The notes under the pieces: generated by a model
Databases searched by the model: none
What the model saw: only the letters and a program-made list of their open reading frames with translations
What the model was told of the DNA's origin: nothing
Made by a program: the position numbers and the translations under genes
Shown here: one piece after another, positions 26,290 to 34,699 of the stretch
Numbering within the stretch: position 1 is the stretch's first letter
Layout of the letters: the number at the start of each line of letters is the position of its first letter
Assembly (NCBI RefSeq): GCF_035593345.1
Contig: NZ_CP141606.1
Location: 1,302,001-1,366,000, forward strand
DNA: 64,000 bases
DNA from: Lelliottia sp. JS-SCA-14
Lineage (GTDB): Bacteria; Pseudomonadota; Gammaproteobacteria; Enterobacterales; Enterobacteriaceae
Reading direction: 5' to 3'

Positions 26290-28476
26290 ATGACCAATAC
26301 CAGAATGAACAAAAAGCTGCTGGCGCTCGCCATCGGCGCGGTAACGCACTCCGCCTTTGCGGCGGACACCCCAAAAGAAGAGACGCTCGTCGTCCAGGCT
26401 GCCCCGGCCAGCGATTTCAAACCGGGCGGCGACCAGATGGTTCCCGCGTTCCTCGATGGCCAGGTCGCCAACGGCGGCCGAATGGGCATGCTCGGCCAGC
26501 AGAACGCGATGGACGTGCCGTTCAACATCATCAGCTACACCTCGAAACTGGTGGAAGATCAGCAGGCCAAAACCATCGCCGACGTGGTCGCCAACGATGC
26601 GGGCGTGCAGTCGGTGCAGGGCTACGGCAACAGTGCGGAAAGCTATCGCATTCGCGGCCTGAAATTCGACGGGGATGACATGACCTTCGGCGGATTGTCC
26701 GGCGTGCTGCCGCGTCAGGTGGTGGATACGCAGATGGTCGATCGCATTGAGATCTTCAAAGGGGCCAACTCCCTGATGAACGGCGCGGCCAGCTCCGGCG
26801 TCGGCGGGATGATCAACCTCGAGCCGAAACACGCGGGCGACACGCCGCAGGCCAAAATCGGCGTGGATTACACCTCCGACTCACAGATCGGCACCACCCT
26901 GGATGCGGGCCGTCGCTTTGGCGAAGGCGATCAGTTTGGCGCGCGCGTCAACCTGGTCCACCGCGAAGGCGAAGCGCCGGTTGCCAACGACCGCCGCCGC
27001 ACCACGCTGCTCTCCACAGGCCTCGATTACAAAGGCGACAACTTCCGCACCTCCGTGGATATGGGCTATCAGAAGAAAACCTTCCACGGCAGCGAAACGG
27101 GCGTGAATATTTCCGCCGTGGATTTCGTTCCGACGCCACCGAAAAACGATCGTAACTACTCGCAGAAATGGGCCTACAGCAACATCGAAAACGAATTCGG
27201 CATGTGGCGCAGCGAGTACGACATTACCGATAACTGGACCGCTTACACCGGGCTCGGCGCGCAGCACGCTCACGAGGAAGGTTTGTACAGCGGCGCGAAG
27301 CTGGTCGATAAGAGCGGCAAGGCGACGGCAACCCGTCTGGATACCAACCGCATCAGCGACTCTGTGAGCGGGATGGCGGGGATCCGCGGCAACTTCGATA
27401 CCGGTTTTGTCTCGCACAAGGTCAACGTCGGCTACTCGGCGATGACCAAAAACGAAAAAATCGCGTGGAAGATGTCGGCGGCGGCGGATAACCCGGTCAC
27501 CAACATCTATCACAACACCGGCGTCGATAAACCTGACAGCAGCAACTTCAATGGTTTGGGCGGTAATTACAGCGATCCGCTGACCAGCGGCCGCACCCGC
27601 ACCCAGGGCTGGCTGCTGAGCGACACCCTCGGCGTGCTGGACGATAAACTGCTGTTCACCGCCGGCGCCCGTCATCAAAAAGTGGTGATCCGCGGATACA
27701 ACAAAAAAACCGGCGCGGAAAACCCCGCCGATGGCTTTGACGGCAGCCGCTGGATGCCGACCTACGGCGTGGTTTACAAACCGTGGGAAGAAATTTCGCT
27801 CTACGCCAACCACACGGAAGCGCTGCAGCCGGGGAAAACTGCGCCGAATACGGCAACCAACTACGGCCAGAGCACCGGCATTGTTCACTCGAAGCAGAAC
27901 GAAGTGGGGGTGAAAACGGACTTTGGACGCGTGGGCGGCTCGCTGGCGCTGTTTGAAATCAAAATGCCGTCGGCGATCCTCGACAGCGTGACCGGACATT
28001 ATGGTCTGGACGCCGAGCAGCGTAACCGCGGCGTTGAGCTGAACGTGTTTGGCGAGCCGCTGCTGGGGATGCGTCTGAACGCCAGCGCCACCTGGCTGCA
28101 GGCGGAGATGACCAAAACCAATAACGGTCTCAACCAGGGCAATAAAGTTATCGGCGTGCCAAACTTCTATGCGGTGCTGGGGGCGGAATATGACATCAAA
28201 CCGATCGACGGCCTGACGGCGACGGCGCGCGTGAATCACTCTGGCTCGCAGTACGCGGATCTGGCGAACAGCAAAAAGCTCGACAGCTACACCACGCTGG
28301 ATCTGGGGATGCGCTATCGCTTCGCGGTCAACCACAACCAGAATCAGATGACCGTGCGGGCGGGTATCGACAACATCACAGACGAAAACTACTGGGCCAG
28401 CGTGGACGATTCCGGAACCTATCTGTTCCAGGGCGAACCGCGGACCTTCAAAGTCTCCGTCGGCTACGAGTTCTGA
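26290..28476 (+). CDS. TonB-dependent siderophore receptor (FcuA/ferrichrome-type)
   Basis: 728 residues from ATG 26290. Signal peptide (MNKKLLALAIGAVTHSAFA), TonB box EETLVVQAA just after cleavage, plug domain (about 60-180; RIRGLKFDGDDMTFGGL, IEIFKGANSLMNGAASSGVGG), then a 22-strand barrel ending in VSVGYEF with terminal phenylalanine. The plug resembles receptors for hydroxamate siderophores such as Yersinia FcuA; the exact ligand is not decidable. Outer membrane, energised by TonB-ExbBD. Iron regulation is likely through the Fur box ahead of the upstream gene. A TTG at 26275 is an unlikely alternative start. Confidence 0.85.
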   Translation: MTNTRMNKKLLALAIGAVTHSAFAADTPKEETLVVQAAPASDFKPGGDQMVPAFLDGQVANGGRMGMLGQQNAMDVPFNIISYTSKLVEDQQAKTIADVVANDAGVQSVQGYGNSAESYRIRGLKFDGDDMTFGGLSGVLPRQVVDTQMVDRIEIFKGANSLMNGAASSGVGGMINLEPKHAGDTPQAKIGVDYTSDSQIGTTLDAGRRFGEGDQFGARVNLVHREGEAPVANDRRRTTLLSTGLDYKGDNFRTSVDMGYQKKTFHGSETGVNISAVDFVPTPPKNDRNYSQKWAYSNIENEFGMWRSEYDITDNWTAYTGLGAQHAHEEGLYSGAKLVDKSGKATATRLDTNRISDSVSGMAGIRGNFDTGFVSHKVNVGYSAMTKNEKIAWKMSAAADNPVTNIYHNTGVDKPDSSNFNGLGGNYSDPLTSGRTRTQGWLLSDTLGVLDDKLLFTAGARHQKVVIRGYNKKTGAENPADGFDGSRWMPTYGVVYKPWEEISLYANHTEALQPGKTAPNTATNYGQSTGIVHSKQNEVGVKTDFGRVGGSLALFEIKMPSAILDSVTGHYGLDAEQRNRGVELNVFGEPLLGMRLNASATWLQAEMTKTNNGLNQGNKVIGVPNFYAVLGAEYDIKPIDGLTATARVNHSGSQYADLANSKKLDSYTTLDLGMRYRFAVNHNQNQMTVRAGIDNITDENYWASVDDSGTYLFQGEPRTFKVSVGYEF

Positions 28477-28494
28477 GTTTTACCCTCGTTATCA

Positions 28495-28510
28495 GGGGCA
28501 CGGATGCCCC
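28495..28510. terminator. Terminator-like hairpin after the receptor gene
   Basis: GGGGCA-CGGA-TGCCCC, a perfect 6-base stem. No T-run follows, and it lies between convergent genes, so it may serve both. Confidence 0.5.
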
Positions 28511-28518
28511 ATCCATTC

Positions 28519-29439
28519 TTATGCGTGGGCTAACGCAAATTCTATCGCGGTATGAACTGTCACCACCTGTGCTCGCGTACAGGCTTCAGGCGTGGTGTCC
28601 GGGCTGTCGGGATAGACTTCCGTAGTGGTGGTAAACGGCGCGCCGGTCAGGGTGGCGCACAGGTGGTAGGCATTGTTGTCATACTCCACCACACCGTGGC
28701 TGACCACCGGGTAGTCCAGCATGTTACCGTTCTTATCCGCAGGGGCAATATGCGTCACTTTCTCCACGGCAGCAATAATGGCTGCCTGGAAATCGAGCCG
28801 TGAATTCTGCGTATCGCTCACCAGATAGTAGCCGTCGGGAATGGTTCCCGGCTCAAACGCTTCGCCGTCGCGCGCGGCTTTCGCCGGGCGGAACTCGCTC
28901 TCGTCGCTGTCGGTGGTTTCGTGCAGATCGACGTGCAGAAGGAATTTGCCTTTCAGCGGAGCGGCGAGCGCCATCAGCGCGCGGGCTTCTTCGCCTTCGC
29001 CTTGCGGGTAAAACTGGCGGTTGGTATCGACGGCATCATAAGTCCAGCGGGTAATGTGCTCGTAGGCCCAGGGGCTGACGCACGGCACCACCAGTATATT
29101 GATTTTCCCCGCGTACTCATTCTGATACTCCGAGAGGAAACTCAGCGCGCCCATCACGCCGCTGGTCTCATACCCGTGAACGCCGCCGGTGATCAGCGCG
29201 ACCGGCAGGCTGTCGTCCCAGTTTTGGGTTTTCACGGCCATCAGCGGGAATGTCTGGTCGCCGTAGTGCAGTTCCCCGTACTGGCTCACGTCGTAGCGAG
29301 GTTTGAGTGCATCAATGGCTTGCAGTACGTCAGTCTCATAGCTTCTGAAACGCGTCTGGCTCTCGCGCCACTGCTGCTTTTCAGCCGCGGTCCATGGCTT
29401 GCCTGGGGTTCCGATAGGGTAGAACGGTTTCACAGTCAT
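28519..29439 (-). CDS. M14-family zinc carboxypeptidase-like protein
   Basis: 306 residues with no signal peptide, so cytosolic. The zinc and catalytic set of M14 peptidases is visible: H88 and E91 in GGVHGYET, H173 in HVDLHE, R141 in DTNRQF and the general-base candidate E274 in TTTEVYP. The HxxE spacing and DLHE motif place it in the branch near succinylglutamate desuccinylase and microbial M14 peptidases. The substrate is unknown; a short peptide or N-acyl amino acid is the family expectation. Convergent with the receptor and divergent from pheP. Confidence 0.82.
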   Translation of the reverse strand: MTVKPFYPIGTPGKPWTAAEKQQWRESQTRFRSYETDVLQAIDALKPRYDVSQYGELHYGDQTFPLMAVKTQNWDDSLPVALITGGVHGYETSGVMGALSFLSEYQNEYAGKINILVVPCVSPWAYEHITRWTYDAVDTNRQFYPQGEGEEARALMALAAPLKGKFLLHVDLHETTDSDESEFRPAKAARDGEAFEPGTIPDGYYLVSDTQNSRLDFQAAIIAAVEKVTHIAPADKNGNMLDYPVVSHGVVEYDNNAYHLCATLTGAPFTTTTEVYPDSPDTTPEACTRAQVVTVHTAIEFALAHA

Positions 29440-29588
29440 AGGTCACTCTGTCAGGTTGGGGTTTTCAACATCATACCCAGCCGCGATTTCGAATTCATCC
29501 CGGTCTTTGCGATCCGGCCTGCAACTTGCTCCTGCTGACCTGAAGTGTTAAAAGGTGCCCCTTCTATAAAAATACACAGGGGTCAGAC

Positions 29589-30983
29589 GTGAAAGACGCG
29601 TCATCCGCTTCAGACAATGCGGTTTCTGAAGCCTCGTCGGAACAGACACCGACGCTGCAACGTGGTTTGCAAAATCGACATATTCAATTAATTGCCCTCG
29701 GCGGCGCGATTGGCACCGGGCTGTTTCTCGGCATCGGGCCTGCGATTCAGATGGCAGGTCCAGCGGTTCTGCTGGGATACGGCATTGCGGGGGTGATCGC
29801 CTTTCTGATCATGCGCCAGCTCGGCGAAATGGTCGTCGAAGAGCCGGTATCAGGCTCCTTTGCACACTTCGCTTATAAATACTGGGGTCCGTTTGCGGGC
29901 TTTCTTTCTGGCTGGAACTACTGGGTGATGTTCGTGCTGGTCGGCATGGCGGAGCTCACCGCCGCAGGCATCTACATGCAGTACTGGCTGCCTGACGTTC
30001 CGACGTGGATCTGGGCCGCGGGCTTCTTCATTATCATCAACGCCGTGAACCTGGTGAACGTGCGCCTGTACGGCGAAACGGAATTCTGGTTTGCGCTGAT
30101 CAAAGTGCTGGCGATTATCGGCATGATTGGCTTCGGCCTGTGGCTGCTCTTCTCCGGCCACGGCGGCGAGCGCGCGAACATCGACAACCTGTGGAAACAC
30201 GGCGGCTTCCTGGCGACCGGCTGGAACGGGCTGATTATGTCTCTGGCGGTGATCATGTTCTCCTTTGGCGGGCTGGAGCTGATCGGCATCACGGCGGCAG
30301 AAGCGCGCGATCCGCACAAAAGTATCCCGAAAGCGGTCAATCAGGTGGTGTACCGTATCCTGCTGTTTTATATCGGTTCGCTGGTAGTTCTGCTGGCGCT
30401 CTATCCGTGGGTGGAAGTGAAATCCGACAGCAGTCCGTTCGTGATGATTTTCCACGACATGAACAGCAATCTGGTGGCCTCGGCGCTGAACTTCGTCATT
30501 CTGGTGGCCTCGCTGTCGGTCTATAACAGCGGCGTGTACTCCAACAGCCGTATGCTGTTTGGCCTCTCCGTCCAGGGCAACGCGCCGAAGTTCCTGACCC
30601 GCGTCAGCCGTCGCGGCGTGCCGGTTAACTCGCTGCTGCTCTCCGGGGGCATTACCTCGCTGGTGGTACTGATCAACTATCTGCTGCCGAAAGAGGCCTT
30701 TGGCCTGCTGATGGCGCTGGTGGTGGCAACGCTGCTGCTGAACTGGATCATGATCTGCCTGGCGCACCTGCGATTCCGCGCGGCGATGCGTCGCAAAGGG
30801 CGCGAGACGCAGTTCAAAGCGCTGCTCTACCCGGCGGGTAACTACCTGTGTATCGCCTTCCTTGGGATGATCCTGGTGCTGATGTGCACCATCGATGACA
30901 TGCGCTTGTCGGCGCTGTTGCTGCCGGTATGGGTGGTGTTCTTGTTTGCGGCGTTTAAGTTGTCGCGCGGCAAAGCGGCCTGA
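29589..30983 (+). CDS. pheP: Phenylalanine-specific permease PheP
   Basis: 464 residues, nearly identical by eye to E. coli PheP over its length (RGLQNRHIQLIALGGAIGTGLFLGIG, MRQLGEMVVEEPVSGSFAHFA, MFSFGGLELIGITAAEA). A 12-helix inner-membrane APC-family proton symporter for phenylalanine. The start here is GTG 29589, behind AGGGGTCAG, whereas E. coli uses ATG. It anchors the conserved backbone order that continues with ybdG. Confidence 0.96.
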   Translation: MKDASSASDNAVSEASSEQTPTLQRGLQNRHIQLIALGGAIGTGLFLGIGPAIQMAGPAVLLGYGIAGVIAFLIMRQLGEMVVEEPVSGSFAHFAYKYWGPFAGFLSGWNYWVMFVLVGMAELTAAGIYMQYWLPDVPTWIWAAGFFIIINAVNLVNVRLYGETEFWFALIKVLAIIGMIGFGLWLLFSGHGGERANIDNLWKHGGFLATGWNGLIMSLAVIMFSFGGLELIGITAAEARDPHKSIPKAVNQVVYRILLFYIGSLVVLLALYPWVEVKSDSSPFVMIFHDMNSNLVASALNFVILVASLSVYNSGVYSNSRMLFGLSVQGNAPKFLTRVSRRGVPVNSLLLSGGITSLVVLINYLLPKEAFGLLMALVVATLLLNWIMICLAHLRFRAAMRRKGRETQFKALLYPAGNYLCIAFLGMILVLMCTIDDMRLSALLLPVWVVFLFAAFKLSRGKAA

Positions 30984-31011
30984 TTAGCCTCAGCGGTACA
31001 TTGTTTTCTCG

Positions 31012-31073
31012 GGCCTACAACACCCTGAATATTCTGGGTTTTGTAGGCCGGGTAAGCGCAGCGCCACCCGGCA
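31012..31073. repeat. REP/BIME palindromic repeat after pheP
   Basis: GGCCTACAA and TTGTAGGCC arms flank a short A/T-rich segment, followed by the REP core GCCGGGTAAGCGCAGCGCC-ACCCGGC. The same core recurs near 43.9, 56.7, 58.2 and 61.7 kb, always between genes. Confidence 0.85.
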
Positions 31074-31145
31074 ACACTTCCACAGCAAATATTTAGTTCG
31101 TGACCCTTCTCCCACTTCTGTTTTGATCCACAGGATCTTTATTTT

Positions 31146-31157
31146 GTAATCGATTAC
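31146..31157. promoter_or_regulatory. LacI-type operator, distal copy
   Basis: Perfect palindrome GTAATCGATTAC with the central CG typical of LacI-family sites, extended as TTTTGTAATCGATTACTTTT. A second identical site lies 31 bases downstream. Confidence 0.75.
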
Positions 31158-31176
31158 TTTTTATTTGACGGTATTT

Positions 31177-31188
31177 GTAATCGATTAC
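31177..31188. promoter_or_regulatory. LacI-type operator, proximal copy
   Basis: Identical GTAATCGATTAC, centred 31 bases (about three helical turns) from the distal copy and ending 22 bases before ATG 31210. TTGACG lies between the two and could be a -35. Binding here would block transcription of the sugar cassette; the LacI-family gene at 34700 is the obvious ligand. Confidence 0.75.
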
Positions 31189-31209
31189 TTTTTAAGGGTG
31201 AGGCTCATC

Positions 31210-32448
31210 ATGGTGTCAACAACTGAAAGTAGTGGAAAGGCGATAGGGCAGCACCGGCTGCTGGTTCCACGGCTGTCGCTGATGATGTTTTTACAGTTTT
31301 TTATCTGGGGTAGCTGGTCGGTCACGCTCGGGCTGGTGATGACTCAGCACAACATGTCGCTTCTGATTGGCGATGCGTTTTCCGCAGGGCCCATTGCGTC
31401 CATTCTCTCGCCGTTTGTGCTCGGGATGCTGGTGGACCGTTTCTTCCCTTCGCAAAAGGTGATGGCGGTGATGCACCTGGCCGGGGCGGCGATTCTGTGG
31501 TTCGTGCCGGGGGCGCTGATCGCTCAAAACGGCGCGCTGCTGATTGGCCTGCTGTTTGGCTACACGCTCTGCTACATGCCGACGCTGGCGCTGACCAACA
31601 ACATCGCGTTTCACAGTCTGGCGAACGTCGACAAAACCTTCCCGGTAGTGCGCGTCTTTGGCACCATCGGCTGGATCGTCGCCGGGATTTTCATCGGTGT
31701 GACCGGCGTTTCCGCCAGTGTGACCATTTTCCAGGTGGCGGCGGTGAGCTCGGTGCTGCTGGCAATTTACAGTCTGACGCTGCCGCACACGCCAGCTCCG
31801 GCCAAAGGGCTGCCCGTCGCCGTGCGCGATCTGTTCTGCGCGGATGCTTTTGCGCTCCTCAAAACGCGCCACTTCTTTATCTTCTCTCTGTGCGCGATGC
31901 TGATCTCCGTGCCGCTCGGCACCTATTACGCCTACACCGCGTCGTATCTGGCAGATGCCGGGATTCAGGATGTCAGCACCGCCATGTCCTTCGGGCAGAT
32001 GTCTGAGATCGTCTTTATGCTGGTCATCCCGCTGCTGTTCCGCCGCCTCGGTGTGAAATATATGCTGCTGATCGGCATGCTGGCGTGGTTCGTGCGTTAC
32101 GCCTTCTTTGCGCTGGGCGTCAGCGAAGAGGGGCGCTTCCTGCTCTATCTCGGCATTTTGCTCCACGGCGTATGCTATGACTTCTTCTTTGTCGTCGGCT
32201 TTATCTACACCGACCGCGTGGCGGGCGAAAAGGTCAAAGGCCAGGCGCAGAGCATGATCGTGATGTTCACCTACGGCATCGGGATGCTGCTCGGCTCGCA
32301 AATTTCTGGCGCGTTGTACAACAGCCTGGTGGCGGGACAGACCGTGCCGCAGGCGTGGGTGACATTCTGGTGGATCCCGGCGGTCGCCGCCGCGGCGATC
32401 GCGCTGATTTTCCTGTTCTCGTTCAAGTATGACGACGACAAGGCGTAA
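31210..32448 (+). CDS. MFS transporter, nucleoside:H+ symporter-like family
   Basis: 412 residues from ATG 31210 behind AAGGGTGAGG; an upstream in-frame start at 31165 would run through the proximal operator and is rejected. About 12 membrane helices. MMFLQFFIWGSWSVTLGLVM at the N-terminus and the LVDRFFPSQKVMA loop match the YegT/NupG-like branch of MFS. First gene of a four-gene unit with a TIM-barrel isomerase, a Gfo/Idh dehydrogenase and a LacI regulator, so the cargo is probably a sugar, polyol or glycoside rather than a nucleoside. Confidence 0.85.
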   Translation: MVSTTESSGKAIGQHRLLVPRLSLMMFLQFFIWGSWSVTLGLVMTQHNMSLLIGDAFSAGPIASILSPFVLGMLVDRFFPSQKVMAVMHLAGAAILWFVPGALIAQNGALLIGLLFGYTLCYMPTLALTNNIAFHSLANVDKTFPVVRVFGTIGWIVAGIFIGVTGVSASVTIFQVAAVSSVLLAIYSLTLPHTPAPAKGLPVAVRDLFCADAFALLKTRHFFIFSLCAMLISVPLGTYYAYTASYLADAGIQDVSTAMSFGQMSEIVFMLVIPLLFRRLGVKYMLLIGMLAWFVRYAFFALGVSEEGRFLLYLGILLHGVCYDFFFVVGFIYTDRVAGEKVKGQAQSMIVMFTYGIGMLLGSQISGALYNSLVAGQTVPQAWVTFWWIPAVAAAAIALIFLFSFKYDDDKA

Positions 32449-32463
32449 TTTTCTGGAGGTGTT

Positions 32464-33489
32464 ATGAGGACGATTAAGGGACCGGGGATTTTTCTGTCGC
32501 AGTTTATTGGCGCACAAGCGCCGTTTAACTCCCTCGACGGGCTGGCGGGCTGGGCGGCGAGCAAAGGCTACAAAGCGCTGCAAATTCCGTGCAATCACCC
32601 GCAGATATTCGATCTGGAGCAGGCGGCTGTTAGCCAGACGTATTGCGACGAAATCAGCGGAAAACTGGCCGAGCACGGGCTGGTGATTAGCGAACTGTCG
32701 ACCCATCTGGAAGGCCAGCTGGTGGCGGTGAATCCGGTGTACGGCGAGGCGTTTGACCACTTCGCGCCGCCCGACGTGCGCGGTAACGACGCGGCGCGCC
32801 AGGCGTGGGCGACCGCCAAAGTGAAGCAGGCCGCCGCGGCATCGGCGAAGCTTGGATTAACCGCCCACGCGACCTTTTCGGGCTCGTTGGCGTGGCCGTT
32901 TTTCTACCCCTGGCCGCCACATAACGAGACGCGTTTTCGCGAGGCGTTTGCAGAGCTCGCCAGGCGCTGGCGTCCGGTTCTTGATTGTTTCGACGAGCAC
33001 GGGGTCGATCTCTGCTTTGAGCTGCATCCGGGCGAAGACCTGCACGACGGCGTGACCTTCGAGCGTTTCCTCGCGCTGGTCGACAACCATCCGCGCTGCA
33101 ACATTCTCTACGATCCGAGCCATATGCTATTGCAACACATGGATTACCTGTCGTTTATCGATATTTATCACGCCCGAATCAAAGCGTTTCACGTCAAAGA
33201 CGCTGAGTTTCGCCCCAACGGGCGCAGCGGCGTGTACGGCGGCTATCAGCCGTGGATCAACCGCGCCGGGCGTTTTCGCTCCCTGGGCGACGGGCAGATC
33301 GACTTCAAAGGGATCTTCAGCAAGCTCACGCAGTACGACTACGACGGCTGGGCGGTGCTGGAGTGGGAGTGCTGCATGAAGGACGGCGACGTGGGCGCGA
33401 GCGAGGGCAGCGAGTTTATCCGCCGCCACATCATTCCGGTTTCGGGCCGCGCCTTTGACGATTTTGCCGCAGGGGGCGCGAATGATTAA
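32464..33489 (+). CDS. Xylose-isomerase-like TIM-barrel sugar isomerase/epimerase
   Basis: 341 residues. The AP-endonuclease-2/xylose-isomerase-like fold is indicated by ordered metal-ligand motifs: STHLEGQ, CFELHPGED, LYDPSHM, AFHVKDAEF and AVLEWECCM, typical of divalent-metal keto/aldo sugar isomerases and epimerases (relatives of IolE and YcjR). ATG 32464 follows GGAGG. It starts 15 bases after the transporter stop and overlaps the next gene by 8 bases, so the three are one transcript. Specific substrate not recognised. Confidence 0.85.
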   Translation: MRTIKGPGIFLSQFIGAQAPFNSLDGLAGWAASKGYKALQIPCNHPQIFDLEQAAVSQTYCDEISGKLAEHGLVISELSTHLEGQLVAVNPVYGEAFDHFAPPDVRGNDAARQAWATAKVKQAAAASAKLGLTAHATFSGSLAWPFFYPWPPHNETRFREAFAELARRWRPVLDCFDEHGVDLCFELHPGEDLHDGVTFERFLALVDNHPRCNILYDPSHMLLQHMDYLSFIDIYHARIKAFHVKDAEFRPNGRSGVYGGYQPWINRAGRFRSLGDGQIDFKGIFSKLTQYDYDGWAVLEWECCMKDGDVGASEGSEFIRRHIIPVSGRAFDDFAAGGAND

Positions 33490-34624
33490 CGTCGGGATCG
33501 TCGGGAGCGGATTTATCGGCCCGGCACACATCGAGGCGCTGCGTCGCCTCGGTTTCGTACAGGTCGTCGCCCTGTGCGACGGCACGCTCGACCAGGCGCA
33601 GGAAAAGGCGCGGGCGCTGAATGTGCCTCACGCCTACGGCAACGTCGAAGAACTGCTCGCCCATCCCGGTTTGCAGGTGGTTCACAACTGCACGCCGAAT
33701 CATCTCCATGCCCAGATCAACCGGCAAATCCTGGCGGCGGGCAAACATCTGTTCTCGGAAAAACCGCTGTGCATGACGCCGGAAGAGGCAAGAGAGCTGG
33801 TGGCCCTGGCCGAACGGGCGGGCGTCATCCACGGCGTGAGCTTTGTCTATCGCCAGTTCGCGATGGTGCGCCAGGCGGCGAGCATGCTGCGCGCCGGAAG
33901 CGTCGGGCGACTGTTCGCCGCGCACGGCAGCTATTTGCAGGACTGGATGTTGCACGAGACCGACTACAACTGGCGCGTCGATGCCGCGCTGGGCGGGGCG
34001 TCGCGGGCGGTGGCAGATATCGGTTCGCACTGGTGCGACACGGTGCAGTTTGTCACCGGGCGGCGGATCGTCGAGGTGATGGCCGATCTTTCGGTCGTCT
34101 GGCCGACGCGCAAAGCTAACGTGGCGGGCAACCAGACCTTCACCCAGGAGTCCGCCGCAGTTTACGAGGACAAACCCGTCACCACCGAGGATTTCGGCTC
34201 GGTCCTGTTCCGTTTTGACGACGGCAGCAAAGGCAGCTTTAGCGTCTCGCAGGTCAGCGCCGGGCGCAAAAACCGCCTCAGCTTTGAGATCAACGGCAGC
34301 GAACGTTCGCTGGCCTGGGATCAGGAAGTCCCGCAGCAGCTGTGGATCGGCCATCGCGCGCAGGCGAATCAGATTCTGACGGACGATCCGGGCCTGATGA
34401 ACAAAGATGCCGCCGACAGCGCCCACTTCCCCGGCGGGCATATCGAAGGCTGGCCCGACGCTTTTAAGAACATGATGGCGCAGTTTTATCGCGCCGTGCA
34501 GGCAAACGCCATGCCCGAGAAGCCCTTATTTGCCACCTTCCACGACGGGGCGAACGTGATGTATATCATTGATGCGATTGTCAAAAGCCATCAACAGCAG
34601 CGCTGGGTACGCGTTGAGGCTTGA
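33482..34624 (+). CDS. Gfo/Idh/MocA-family NAD(P)-dependent oxidoreductase
   Basis: 380 residues from ATG 33482, overlapping the isomerase stop by 8 bases. The Rossmann motif GIVGSGFIGPAH is at residues 4-15, with the NCTPNHLH strand-loop and EKPLCMT, whose lysine is the usual catalytic residue. DIGSHWCD supplies the conserved aspartate and histidine of the active site. The C-terminal half is the family's open beta-sheet domain. Probably oxidises a sugar or polyol hydroxyl to the keto form that the neighbouring isomerase then handles, as in inositol or 3-keto-glycoside pathways. Confidence 0.87.
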   Translation: MINVGIVGSGFIGPAHIEALRRLGFVQVVALCDGTLDQAQEKARALNVPHAYGNVEELLAHPGLQVVHNCTPNHLHAQINRQILAAGKHLFSEKPLCMTPEEARELVALAERAGVIHGVSFVYRQFAMVRQAASMLRAGSVGRLFAAHGSYLQDWMLHETDYNWRVDAALGGASRAVADIGSHWCDTVQFVTGRRIVEVMADLSVVWPTRKANVAGNQTFTQESAAVYEDKPVTTEDFGSVLFRFDDGSKGSFSVSQVSAGRKNRLSFEINGSERSLAWDQEVPQQLWIGHRAQANQILTDDPGLMNKDAADSAHFPGGHIEGWPDAFKNMMAQFYRAVQANAMPEKPLFATFHDGANVMYIIDAIVKSHQQQRWVRVEA

Positions 34625-34630
34625 CCTGTT

Positions 34631-34646
34631 GCCCGGTTCGCCGGGC
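34631..34646 (+). terminator. Hairpin after the oxidoreductase gene
   Basis: GCCCGG-TTCG-CCGGGC, a perfect 6-base stem capped by the very stable UUCG tetraloop, followed by AGCAAATTT. It probably separates the catabolic genes from the regulator, or reduces read-through. Confidence 0.55.
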
Positions 34647-34657
34647 AGCAAATTTAT

Positions 34658-34680
34658 GTTAGCCTGATAAAAACGCTAAC
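34658..34680. promoter_or_regulatory. Inverted repeat upstream of the LacI-family gene
   Basis: GTTAGC and GCTAAC arms around 11 bases that include TGATAA, a possible -10. Different in sequence from the two operators at 31.1 kb, so it may bind another factor or be a weak autoregulatory site. Confidence 0.4.
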
Positions 34681-34699
34681 TGCAGGATGTGTCGTCGTT

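Noticed and set aside
26881..28335. 484-codon frame antisense to the siderophore receptor
   Set aside because: Histidine/arginine-rich translation without domains, opposite a receptor with intact plug and barrel; a by-product of high GC at third positions.
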